A stretch of DNA of 11,687 bases from Gemmatimonadota bacterium (lineage in GTDB: Bacteria > Gemmatimonadota > Gemmatimonadetes > Gemmatimonadales > Gemmatimonadaceae), in contig CANGXK010000039.1 of the NCBI GenBank assembly GCA_947457715.1, forward strand, positions 1 through 11,687, in the 5' to 3' direction. The translations under genes were made by a program, and so were the position numbers. This document shows, piece after piece, positions 6,113 through 11,687 of the stretch (position 1 is its first letter; each line of letters opens with the position of its first letter). The notes below the pieces were generated by a model. It searched no databases and had not been told where the DNA came from. It worked only from the letters and a program-made list of their open reading frames with translations.

Positions 6113-6970
6113 TCAGGCCGCCGATTCCGGTCCCTGCTCGCCGGCCCCGCCGGTGAGCAGGCTGCGCGTGTCGCGGGCGATCCGATCGGCCAGTTCGTCG
6201 AGTGGCAGATCGTTGCGGTCGGTACCGAACGGCTCCTCGATTTCGGTGGCCAGCAGTTCGAGGCCCATCGTCGCGAAGAACGTGAACATGCTGGCGATCA
6301 CGGTGCCGTACCCGAATTCGCGGACCAGCCCGAAGGGCATGATGAGCGCGTACAGCAGCACGAACTGCTTGACGTACGAGCTGTAGGAAAACGGAATCGG
6401 CGTGTTGCGGATCCGCTCGCACGCCCCGGTGATGTCGTCGAACGCGAGCAGCACCGGCGTGAGCGCAACGAGCATTTCCCGGGGCAGTGCCCCGCTGGCG
6501 ATGTCGCGATGCACGGCGCGACTCAAGGTCTGCACGATCTGATTGGGCACATGCGGTCCCGGCGCACCGCGCGGTCGCCGCAGATGATCGGCCAGCGCGG
6601 CCGGAAAGCGCCCGAGCAGGTCGGCATACATCGCGCGCTGGGGCGCATCGGCGGGAACTTGCGCATCGATCTGGTGCGCCAGACCGCGCGACACGTTCAC
6701 CAGCTGCCCCCAGAGCCGCCGGCCTTCCCACCACCGGTCGTACGATGTGTTGGTGCGAAAGACGAGCAGCAGGCCGAGGATGATGCCGAGGATCGAGAGG
6801 AAACTCGGACCGAGCGGCACGGCCACCTTCACGATGTCGGTTTCGACCCACACGACGAGCGCCGCCCAGAGACCGGCGGCGATGACGTCGAGGGCGAGAG
6901 TGCGGAACACCGGGCTGCGCGGAAAGTCGACGAGCACGCGCACCCAGTTTTTCGGATCGTAGCTGATCAT
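6113..6970 (-). CDS. Bestrophin-like ion channel (UPF0187/YneE family)
   Basis: This is a 285-residue membrane protein of the bacterial bestrophin family, which forms pentameric inner-membrane ion channels; the characterised bacterial member from Klebsiella conducts cations. Landmarks: N-terminal SYDPKNWVRVLVDFPRS (3-19); hydrophobic helices at about 24-41 and 54-71; the hallmark VFRTNTSYDRWWEGRRLWGQLVN (70-92); IRNTPIPFSYSSYVKQF (187-203), which in the family lines the pore; helices at about 203-214 and 222-240; and EIEEPFGTDRNDLPLD (243-258), the conserved C-terminal segment. Length is typical (280-300). The start is the ATG at 6970, 16 nt after the stop of the RidA-like gene on the same strand, so the two are probably one transcript. 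The ribosome site is weak. Ion selectivity cannot be predicted here. Confidence 0.93.
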   Translation of the reverse strand: MISYDPKNWVRVLVDFPRSPVFRTLALDVIAAGLWAALVVWVETDIVKVAVPLGPSFLSILGIILGLLLVFRTNTSYDRWWEGRRLWGQLVNVSRGLAHQIDAQVPADAPQRAMYADLLGRFPAALADHLRRPRGAPGPHVPNQIVQTLSRAVHRDIASGALPREMLVALTPVLLAFDDITGACERIRNTPIPFSYSSYVKQFVLLYALIMPFGLVREFGYGTVIASMFTFFATMGLELLATEIEEPFGTDRNDLPLDELADRIARDTRSLLTGGAGEQGPESAA

Positions 6971-6986
6971 GCGACGGCGCCCCGCG

Positions 6987-7463
6987 CTACTTCGCGGCGG
7001 CCGCGCACTCCATCTCGACCCGCGCGCCGTAGAGCAGCGTGGCCTGCACCGCCGCCCGCGCCGGGAACTTCCCGTTCGGGAAGTAGCTGCGATACACCTC
7101 GTTCATCGCCGGCCATTCCTTGAGGTCGGCCAGGAACACCGTGCACTTCACGAGCCGGTCCATTCCGACGCCGGCCGCGGCGAGTACGCCCTTGATATTC
7201 TCCAGCAGCTGTCGCGTTTCCGGCTGAATGCCACCCGGCACGAGCGACCCGTCGGGCTTCATGCCCAGGGTACCGGACACGAAAATGACATTCCCCACCC
7301 GGACGGCCGGTGAGAACGGATTGGCCGGCGGACCGTCCGGGTGGATGAACTGTGGTTCCACGCGCGGATTCGGCGTCGTACGGCAGGCTGCCGCAAGGGA
7401 CAGGCCGGCCAGCAGCGCCAGCGAGGTGGTGCGTCGTATCGTGGCAGGCAGGGAAGGCGTCAT
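6987..7463 (-). CDS. RidA/YjgF-family protein with N-terminal export signal (probable lipoprotein)
   Basis: This is a 158-residue protein made of a secretion signal and a full RidA-like domain. The N-terminus has Arg-Arg, a hydrophobic core (SLALLAGLSLAAA) and a Cys at 27 that resembles a lipobox; the -3 residue is Ala rather than Leu, so lipid attachment is likely but not certain. The RidA part (about 40-158) shows VSGTLGMKPDGSLV, ETRQLLENIKGVLAAAG, VFLADL and the closing PARAAVQATLLYGARVEME. R136 corresponds to the Arg that binds the carboxylate of imine substrates in RidA, and E150 to the conserved Glu. Canonical RidA is cytosolic, about 130 aa, and hydrolyses reactive enamines/imines, so the function of an exported form is unknown. 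GGGAG lies 8 nt before the ATG. It leads a probable two-gene operon with the bestrophin gene. Confidence 0.9.
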   Translation of the reverse strand: MTPSLPATIRRTTSLALLAGLSLAAACRTTPNPRVEPQFIHPDGPPANPFSPAVRVGNVIFVSGTLGMKPDGSLVPGGIQPETRQLLENIKGVLAAAGVGMDRLVKCTVFLADLKEWPAMNEVYRSYFPNGKFPARAAVQATLLYGARVEMECAAAAK

Positions 7464-7468
7464 GCGGC

Positions 7469-7497
7469 ATTCTCCCGTGTTGCGGGCAGGGAGTCAA
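7469..7497 (-). promoter_or_regulatory. Sigma-70-like -35/-10 pair upstream of RidA-like gene
   Basis: On the minus strand, TTGACT (7497 to 7492, five of six bases of TTGACA) is followed after exactly 17 nt by GAGAAT (7474 to 7469, four of six of TATAAT). The -10 ends only 5 nt before the ATG, which would make the transcript start at or next to the start codon. This conflicts with GGGAG 8 nt before the ATG serving as a ribosome site, since that would then not be transcribed; only one of the two readings can be right. Confidence 0.35.
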
Positions 7498-7523
7498 GGG
7501 TGGGGCGGGGGGACTGCAGGGGG
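7498..7523 (+). other. Four-run G-quadruplex motif
   Basis: Runs of 3, 4, 6 and 5 guanines (7498-7500, 7502-7505, 7507-7512, 7519-7523) are separated by loops of 1, 1 and 6 nt. This meets the standard G-quadruplex pattern. It abuts the putative -35 box of the RidA-like gene. Confidence 0.65.
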
Positions 7524-7533
7524 CGCCAGCAAT

Positions 7534-7571
7534 AGACGGCACCTGGCATAGACGGCATACATACAGACGGC
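7534..7571. repeat. Three direct repeats of AGACGGC (possible operator)
   Basis: Copies at 7534-7540, 7550-7556 and 7565-7571 are spaced 16 and 15 bp start to start. The first two share the longer form ATAGACGGCA. Regular spacing near one and a half helical turns in a divergent control region suggests a regulator-binding array. Confidence 0.45.
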
Positions 7572-7642
7572 GCCACGCGTCGTGGATTCCTCGCGCGGTT
7601 GATTCCCAGCGCCCCACGTCGTTCCCCTCTTCCGAGGTCCCC

Positions 7643-8143
7643 ATGCACAGAACGCTCGCCTCGTTTCACGCCTCTTGGCAGCACGAAGCCGAGAGCACGC
7701 AGAAGCTCTTCGATTGCCTGACGGACGCCTCGCTTTCACAGCCGCTCTATCCCGGGGGCCGCACGGTCGGACGTCTGGCGTGGCATATCGCGCAGTCGAT
7801 CCCCGAGATGCTGCATCGTACGGGCCTCATGGTCACCGGCGCCGGTGAGCATGAGCCGGTACCCGGGCACGCCGCCGACATCGCGGCCGCGTATCGCACG
7901 GCGGCCGCATCGTTGACCGAACAGCTGGGCGCGTATTGGACCGACGCCACACTGCTCGAGACGGACGACATGTATGGCGAACAGTGGCCGCGGGGCATGA
8001 CGCTCGACGTACTGATCAAGCATCAGGCGCACCACCGCGGTCAGCTTACGATCGGGATGCGAATGGCGGGACTCGAGACGCCCGGGGTATACGGGCCGTC
8101 CAAGGAGGAGTGGAGCGCGATGGGAGTGCCGGCGCCGGACTAG
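7643..8143 (+). CDS. DinB-family (DfsB/YfiT-like) putative metal-dependent protein
   Basis: This is a 166-residue cytoplasmic protein of the DinB/YfiT superfamily, a four-helix bundle that usually binds a divalent metal with three histidines. The expected ligands are present: H48 in RLAWHIAQS, and H127 with H131 in IKHQAHHRGQL near the C-terminus. Members include thiol-dependent transferases (bacillithiol or mycothiol S-transferases) and many proteins of unknown role; the name comes from a damage-inducible Bacillus gene and says nothing about DNA polymerase activity. Length is typical (150-175). The start is supported by GAGG 5 nt before the ATG. It is divergent from the RidA-like gene and convergent with the sugar dehydrogenase gene. 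The actual thiol or substrate is unknown. Confidence 0.85.
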   Translation: MHRTLASFHASWQHEAESTQKLFDCLTDASLSQPLYPGGRTVGRLAWHIAQSIPEMLHRTGLMVTGAGEHEPVPGHAADIAAAYRTAAASLTEQLGAYWTDATLLETDDMYGEQWPRGMTLDVLIKHQAHHRGQLTIGMRMAGLETPGVYGPSKEEWSAMGVPAPD

Positions 8144-8150
8144 GGTACGA

Positions 8151-8166
8151 CGCGGGACTCACCGCG
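8151..8166. terminator. Short hairpin between convergent DinB-family and sugar dehydrogenase genes
   Basis: CGCGG (8151-8155) and CCGCG (8162-8166) form a 5-bp stem with a 6-nt loop in the 39-bp gap between the two stop codons. No T-run follows in either direction. Its position suggests transcript end formation, but the stem is short. Confidence 0.25.
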
Positions 8167-8182
8167 AAAAGCCGTCAGCCGT

Positions 8183-9364
8183 TCACTTCCGCGCCACGGG
8201 CTGCATCCGCATTACCGCGCTCGTCTTCGCCTGCCGATCGTCGATGGAGAAGTAGATGAATCCGTCCGGTCCCTGTCGCACGTCGCGGATGCGTCCCTGA
8301 TTGCGCACGAGGTTGTCCTCGACGTTGAACACCTTGCCGTCGTACGTCAGCCGCACGATGCGCTGACCGGCAAGGCCGCCCACGAAGAAGCTGTCCTTCC
8401 ATGCCGGGAACTTGTCGCCCGTGTAGATCAGGAGGCTCGATGTCGCGATCGACGGGACCCACACATTCTTCGGGTTCTCCATGCCGACGTGCATCGTACT
8501 GGCATGAATGGCGACACCGGGACCGTAGTTCACCCCGAAGCCTACCACCGGCCAGCCGTAGTTCAGCCCCTTCTGCACCAGATTCAGCTCGTCGCCGCCC
8601 TGCGGTCCGTGCTCGGTCGCGAACACCTCGCCTGAGGTCGGGCTGATGGCGAGGCCCTGCGGATTGCGATGGCCGTAGCTCCAGATCTCCGGCTTCGCGC
8701 CGGAGCGACCGACAAACGGATTGTCGGTCGGCACCCGCCCGTCGTCGAACAACCGAAGCACCTTGCCCTGATGCGTGGAGAGCGCCTGCGCCGGATGTTG
8801 CTTCAGATTCCCGCTCGGCGGCGCCTGACGATCGCCAACCGTGATGAACAGCATGCCGGTCTTGTCGAACGCGATGCGCGAGCCGAAGTGGCCGGGCGCG
8901 CCCTTGGTGTCGGCCACGAAGATCTCCTTCGCATCGACCAGCGCGTTGTTCTCGAACCGACCACGCATGACTGCCGTGGTCGCGGCCCCGCCGCCGAGAG
9001 GCTTGGAGAAGCTGAGGTAAATCAGCTTGTTCGCGGCGAAGTTCGGGTGCGCCACGACGTCGAGCAGGCCACCCTGACCACGATACGCGACTTCCGGTAC
9101 GCCGGTCACAGCCGCGGGCAGCAGTTTACCGCCGCGCACGATCCGAAGACGGCCCGGACGCTCGGTGACGAGCAGGTCGCCACCGGGGAGAAACGCCATC
9201 GACCACGGTCGTACGAGGCCCTCGGCGACAGTGACCAGGCGATAGTCGTGCGCCGACGACTTGAAGACGGGCGACTGCGCCATCGCGGAAACCACGGCAA
9301 ACGTGCTCGCCGTGGCAGCGCATACCGTTGCCGCGGTTGCGAGCAAAAACGTACGGCGAACCAT
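8183..9364 (-). CDS. PQQ-dependent soluble aldose sugar dehydrogenase (Asd/YliI-like), exported
   Basis: This is a 393-residue periplasmic quinoprotein of the soluble glucose/aldose dehydrogenase family, which oxidises aldose sugars to lactones with pyrroloquinoline quinone on a six-bladed beta-propeller. Seen: a signal peptide (MVRRTFLLAT then an Ala-rich core, cleavage near AMAQ at 27-30); PWSMAFLPGGDLLVTERPGRL (53-73), the first blade typical of the family; GHFGSRIAFD (158-167), whose His159 aligns with the catalytic base His of soluble glucose dehydrogenase; GDRQAPPSGNLKQHPAQ (177-193); SYGHRNPQGLA (229-239) with the PQQ-binding Arg; and TEHGPQGGDELN (250-261). Length matches E. coli YliI (about 370). 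AGGAG lies 8 nt before the ATG. It sits 42 nt after the HDAC-superfamily gene on the same strand and may be co-transcribed. No PQQ synthesis genes are in the window. Confidence 0.94.
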   Translation of the reverse strand: MVRRTFLLATAATVCAATASTFAVVSAMAQSPVFKSSAHDYRLVTVAEGLVRPWSMAFLPGGDLLVTERPGRLRIVRGGKLLPAAVTGVPEVAYRGQGGLLDVVAHPNFAANKLIYLSFSKPLGGGAATTAVMRGRFENNALVDAKEIFVADTKGAPGHFGSRIAFDKTGMLFITVGDRQAPPSGNLKQHPAQALSTHQGKVLRLFDDGRVPTDNPFVGRSGAKPEIWSYGHRNPQGLAISPTSGEVFATEHGPQGGDELNLVQKGLNYGWPVVGFGVNYGPGVAIHASTMHVGMENPKNVWVPSIATSSLLIYTGDKFPAWKDSFFVGGLAGQRIVRLTYDGKVFNVEDNLVRNQGRIRDVRQGPDGFIYFSIDDRQAKTSAVMRMQPVARK

Positions 9365-9406
9365 CCGGAGGTCTCCTGAAAACGGAACGGGGGGCGCCTT
9401 GAGAAG

Positions 9407-10312
9407 TTAGCGCGCCGAGAAGCTGCGCAGCACCCGCACCGTGTTCAGGTGCACCTGGACCGTATCCTGCACGTCTCGCCCGTACCCACCAGACATCGTG
9501 GCGCACACGGGGACCCCGATCTCGCGGCACATCTGCAGCACGAAGGCATCCCGCCGGTGCAGGCCCCCGAACGTGAGCTTGAGGCGACCCAGCTTGTCCC
9601 CTTCATGAGGATCGGCACCGGCCAGATACACTACAAGATCGGGGCGAGCGTCGCGCAGCACCTCTGGCAAGTGTGCCGACAGCAGGTCGAGATACGCGGC
9701 ATCACCGGTCCCGTCGTCGAGTTCCACATCGCGCGTGCCCGGCACTTTGTGAAACGGGAAGTTCTTCGCGCCGTGCATGCTGAACGTGTATACGTCGGGG
9801 TCAGCAGCGAAGCAGCCATGCGTGCCGTTCCCCTGATGCACATCGAGATCGACGATCGCCACCCGGCGCACGCGCCCGTCGCGCTGCAGCCGGCGGATCG
9901 CCACCGCCACGTCGTTGAAGGTGCAGAACCCTTCGCCGCGATCGGGAAAGGCGTGGTGCGTGCCGCCGGCCAGATTCATCGCCACACCATGCTCGAGCGC
10001 CGACTCGGCCGCTTCGCACGTGCCTTGCACCACGCGATACGCGCGCTCCACGAAACTCTCCGACCACGGCAATCCGATCCGCCGCTGCTCGGCGTACGGC
10101 AGCGTGCCGTTCGTGATGTGATCGATGTACTCGCACGTATGCACGAGCAACAGGTCCTCGCGCGACGCGCGCTGGGGATCGTGCAGGCGCTCCGGCGGCA
10201 CCAGCCCCTCGGCCAGCACGCCTTCCCGCAATAGCTGGTACTTGGACATCGGAAACCGATGCCCGTCGGGGAGTTCGATGGCGTATTTCGAGGAGGACCA
10301 GAGGTGCAGCAT
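9407..10312 (-). CDS. Histone deacetylase superfamily protein (zinc amidohydrolase)
   Basis: This is a 301-residue zinc hydrolase of the arginase/deacetylase fold, which removes acetyl or other acyl groups from amines (lysine side chains, polyamines) in the cytoplasm. Active-site parts are intact: the His pair in GGTHHAFPDRGEGFC (H119, H120; charge relay), zinc ligands D157 and H159 in VDLDVHQGNGT and D234 in AGADPHEGD, and the catalytic Tyr277 in SGGYGRD. The N-terminal GHRFPMSKY and the short length are typical of the class IV-like bacterial group, which also contains AcuC-like and acetylpolyamine-type enzymes. Since no histones are expected, the substrate is open. The ATG at 10312 has no Shine-Dalgarno but a TAGAAT hexamer 6 nt upstream. 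It lies upstream of the sugar dehydrogenase gene and downstream of a large inverted repeat. Confidence 0.93.
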   Translation of the reverse strand: MLHLWSSSKYAIELPDGHRFPMSKYQLLREGVLAEGLVPPERLHDPQRASREDLLLVHTCEYIDHITNGTLPYAEQRRIGLPWSESFVERAYRVVQGTCEAAESALEHGVAMNLAGGTHHAFPDRGEGFCTFNDVAVAIRRLQRDGRVRRVAIVDLDVHQGNGTHGCFAADPDVYTFSMHGAKNFPFHKVPGTRDVELDDGTGDAAYLDLLSAHLPEVLRDARPDLVVYLAGADPHEGDKLGRLKLTFGGLHRRDAFVLQMCREIGVPVCATMSGGYGRDVQDTVQVHLNTVRVLRSFSAR

Positions 10313-10318
10313 GCGTGA

Positions 10319-10324
10319 ATTCTA
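10319..10324 (-). promoter_or_regulatory. TAGAAT -10-like box next to the HDAC-superfamily start
   Basis: TAGAAT (five of six bases of TATAAT, minus strand) ends 6 nt before the ATG and no ribosome site is present, which would suit a leaderless mRNA. The -35 position falls in the left arm of the inverted repeat (about 10342-10347, GTGATC) and does not resemble TTGACA. Confidence 0.35.
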
Positions 10325-10336
10325 GTCGCGGTGTTG

Positions 10337-10474
10337 GAACAGATCACGCGGAGACGCAGAGAACGCAGAGCGCGCAGAGAAATGCCTTTCATAAAAACAC
10401 AAAAGCGTGCCACGACCGTTCCGTAGCACGCCTCTGCGTTCTCTGCGCCCTCTGCCCCTCTGCGTGATCCGTTC
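10337..10474. repeat. 138-bp imperfect inverted repeat of CGCAGAG-type units with inner hairpin
   Basis: Two 43-nt arms (10337-10379 and 10432-10474) are complementary at 35 of 43 positions. Each arm is itself a tandem array of degenerate CGCAGAG (or CTCTGCG) units with the same 9-8-9-9 unit lengths. The outermost part reads GATCACGC/GCGTGATC, with four more pairs beyond one mismatch. The 52-nt centre holds an A-rich stretch (10391-10404) and a second hairpin, GCGTGC/GCACGC at 10405-10410 and 10426-10431. It fills the gap between the VPS10-like stop (10501) and the HDAC-superfamily start. It encodes nothing recognisable and has no transposase. It could terminate the upstream transcript, act as a REP-like or small mobile element, or control the downstream gene. 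Confidence 0.9.
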
Positions 10475-10500
10475 AGCGATCCACTAGCAACTCACCAACC

Positions 10501-11687
10501 TTACCGTCCCGCCTTCTCCAGCTCCGCCGCCATGCGCGTGTAGAACCGCAGCTCCGACCGCTGATCTGACGTCGGCGCGCCGGTGTAGCGCGCCACCGCG
10601 CCGTACAGTCCCGAGATCCGCGCACTCAACTCGTTCGCCTGACGCTTGCCGTCACGCGTGGCCGCATCCGTGCCCGTCTTCGCGCGCCAGCGCTCGGCGA
10701 CCGGTGCGTGTGACGTGACCAACGCCGCGATCTCGCGATGAAACGCCGTCCACGCCGCACGTTCGCCACGCGTGACGGTAATGCGCGGATCCTCCTTCAC
10801 CACCACGCGCTGCTGCTGCGCGGTACCGCCAACCGACAGCCGCACCGTGTACGTACCCGGCAACACCAGCGGACCCGGCGTCGTCGGGCTCGGGCCCGCA
10901 TCGTCATCCTCACCGCCCCCGCTGCGGATCGGCAGCTCGGCGTGGCGCAGATTCCACACCACGCGATTGATACCGCGCGTGCTCGTGGACTTGAGCGTCT
11001 GCACCGCGCGCCCCGCGCTGTCGAGCACCGCGAGCTCCACGGCCGTGCCCGCGTCGCGCACCCAGAAGTCGATCAACGCACCATTCGCCGGGTTCTCACC
11101 GCGGAAGATCATGTCGCCGGTGTGCGGACGCACATTCGTGGTGCGGATCTGCATCGCCGGCTGCACCGTGAACAGATGCGCCGTGCTGGCCGCCACCGCC
11201 GGCGTGAGTTCCTGCAGCGCGTTGATCTGATCGAGAATCCAGAGACCGCGTGCATGCGAGCCCAGCACCAGCGTGTTGTCGCGCGCCTGAATCGTGATGT
11301 CGTTGAACGGCATCATCGGCATGTTGTTGCGCAGCGGGATCCACTGCCCCCCGGCGTCAGGCGAAATGAACACGCCGAACTCGGTGGCGAGATAGAGCAG
11401 CGTTGCATTGCGCGGATCCTCACGCACCGTGCGCGCCACGCGATTGGCCGGCAGCCCACCGTCAATGCGGCGCCAGGTTGTACCGTAGTCGCTCGTGGCG
11501 TACACGTAGTTGGCGAAATCATTGCTGCGGTGATTGTCCACCACCACATACGCCGTACCCGCCGCATGACGCGACGCTTCCACGCCGGCAAACCACGAGT
11601 CTTTCGGCAAGCCCGGGAATCGGCTCTGCACATCCGTGAAGGTCGCGCCGCCGTCGCGTGACACGCGGAAGCGACCGTCGTCGGTTC
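10501..11687 (-). CDS. VPS10/sortilin-like beta-propeller protein, C-terminal part (N-terminus beyond window)
   Basis: This is the last 394 or so residues of a large, probably exported protein related to the sortilin/VPS10 and sialidase-type (BNR) propellers; such proteins are usually about 1000 residues and are often labelled glycosyl hydrolase. At the right edge the frame continues with DGRFRVSRDGGATF, an Asp-box, and two more follow in SDYGTTWRRI and SPDAGGQWIPL, marking propeller blades. FGVFISPDAGG, LVLGSHARGLWILD and the C-terminal beta-rich part (PGPLVLPGTYTVRLSV, FlgD/Ig-like) follow, joined by an acidic linker GGGEDDDAGPSP. The end is alpha-helical. The GTG at 11664 lies inside an Asp-box and is not the true start. 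No catalytic residue can be assigned, so a hydrolase activity is doubtful; protein or glycan binding is as likely. Confidence 0.88.
   Translation of the reverse strand, partial: TDDGRFRVSRDGGATFTDVQSRFPGLPKDSWFAGVEASRHAAGTAYVVVDNHRSNDFANYVYATSDYGTTWRRIDGGLPANRVARTVREDPRNATLLYLATEFGVFISPDAGGQWIPLRNNMPMMPFNDITIQARDNTLVLGSHARGLWILDQINALQELTPAVAASTAHLFTVQPAMQIRTTNVRPHTGDMIFRGENPANGALIDFWVRDAGTAVELAVLDSAGRAVQTLKSTSTRGINRVVWNLRHAELPIRSGGGEDDDAGPSPTTPGPLVLPGTYTVRLSVGGTAQQQRVVVKEDPRITVTRGERAAWTAFHREIAALVTSHAPVAERWRAKTGTDAATRDGKRQANELSARISGLYGAVARYTGAPTSDQRSELRFYTRMAAELEKAGR

Larger units (their letters stand above)
7464..7642. promoter_or_regulatory. Divergent control region between RidA-like and DinB-family genes
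   Basis: These 179 bp between two divergent starts hold four separable signals, listed individually here: a promoter-like pair for the RidA-like gene (7469-7497), a G-quadruplex motif (7498-7523), three copies of AGACGGC (7534-7571) and a short palindrome CCACG-CGT-CGTGG (7573-7585). The start side of the DinB-family gene (7586-7642) holds only its ribosome site, GAGG at 7634-7637, 5 nt before the ATG. No clear -10/-35 for that gene was found. Confidence 0.5.

Noticed and set aside
10337..10474. CRISPR-like or tandem-repeat array reading of the CGCAGAG units
   Set aside because: Units are only 8-9 bp with no spacers, and the two halves are inverted relative to each other, so it is a palindromic element and not a repeat-spacer array.
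11662..11664. GTG at 11664 as the start of the VPS10-like gene
   Set aside because: The reading frame stays open to the window edge and the upstream residues complete an Asp-box, so the gene continues beyond the window.
1..11687. Defence, toxin-antitoxin, phage or secondary-metabolite cluster
   Set aside because: No nuclease, methyltransferase, helicase, toxin pair, structural phage gene or synthase was found among the ten genes. The individual enzymes are ordinary metabolic or envelope families.

Overview
The window is GC-rich, densely packed bacterial chromosome. Ten protein-coding genes are visible, two of them cut by the window edges. There is no rRNA, tRNA, CRISPR array, transposase or phage gene. 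The mix of families (a VPS10/sortilin-like exo-alpha-sialidase-type repeat protein, a PQQ sugar dehydrogenase, a bestrophin-like channel, a DinB-family protein) and the base composition fit Gemmatimonadota best. That assignment is inference; no marker gene is present to prove it.

Left block (1-4417). A class I/II aminotransferase runs leftward off the edge. Divergent from it, across a 47-bp promoter gap, is a rightward four-gene operon: a DUF3429/TMEM69-like membrane protein, an arylamine N-acetyltransferase-like enzyme, an MFS transporter of the anion:cation symporter type, and an exported TPR protein. Each of its three junctions is a 4-bp ATGA stop/start overlap, so the genes are probably translationally coupled.

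Middle block (4418-6970). A 219-bp intergenic region holds several inverted repeats, one with a consensus Shine-Dalgarno sequence in its loop. It precedes a 481-aa nitronate-monooxygenase-like flavoprotein. That gene converges on a bestrophin-like channel gene, with a compact hairpin filling the 30-bp gap. The channel gene lies 16 bp behind a RidA-family gene whose product carries an export/lipoprotein signal, so the two look co-transcribed leftward.

Regulatory gap (7464-7642). This divergent region between the RidA-like gene and a DinB-family gene holds a promoter-like pair, a four-run G-quadruplex motif, three copies of AGACGGC in phase and a short palindrome.

Right block (7643-11687). The DinB-family gene converges on a leftward pair, a histone-deacetylase-superfamily gene followed by a PQQ-dependent sugar dehydrogenase. 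Upstream of that pair is a 138-bp imperfect inverted repeat built from short CGCAGAG-type units. Beyond it lies the C-terminal part of the VPS10/sortilin-like gene, which runs off the right edge.

Nothing here forms a recognisable defence, mobile or biosynthetic cassette. The most unusual items are the CGCAGAG inverted-repeat element, the crowded 7464-7642 control region, the exported RidA homologue paired with a channel, and the four-gene ATGA-coupled operon.
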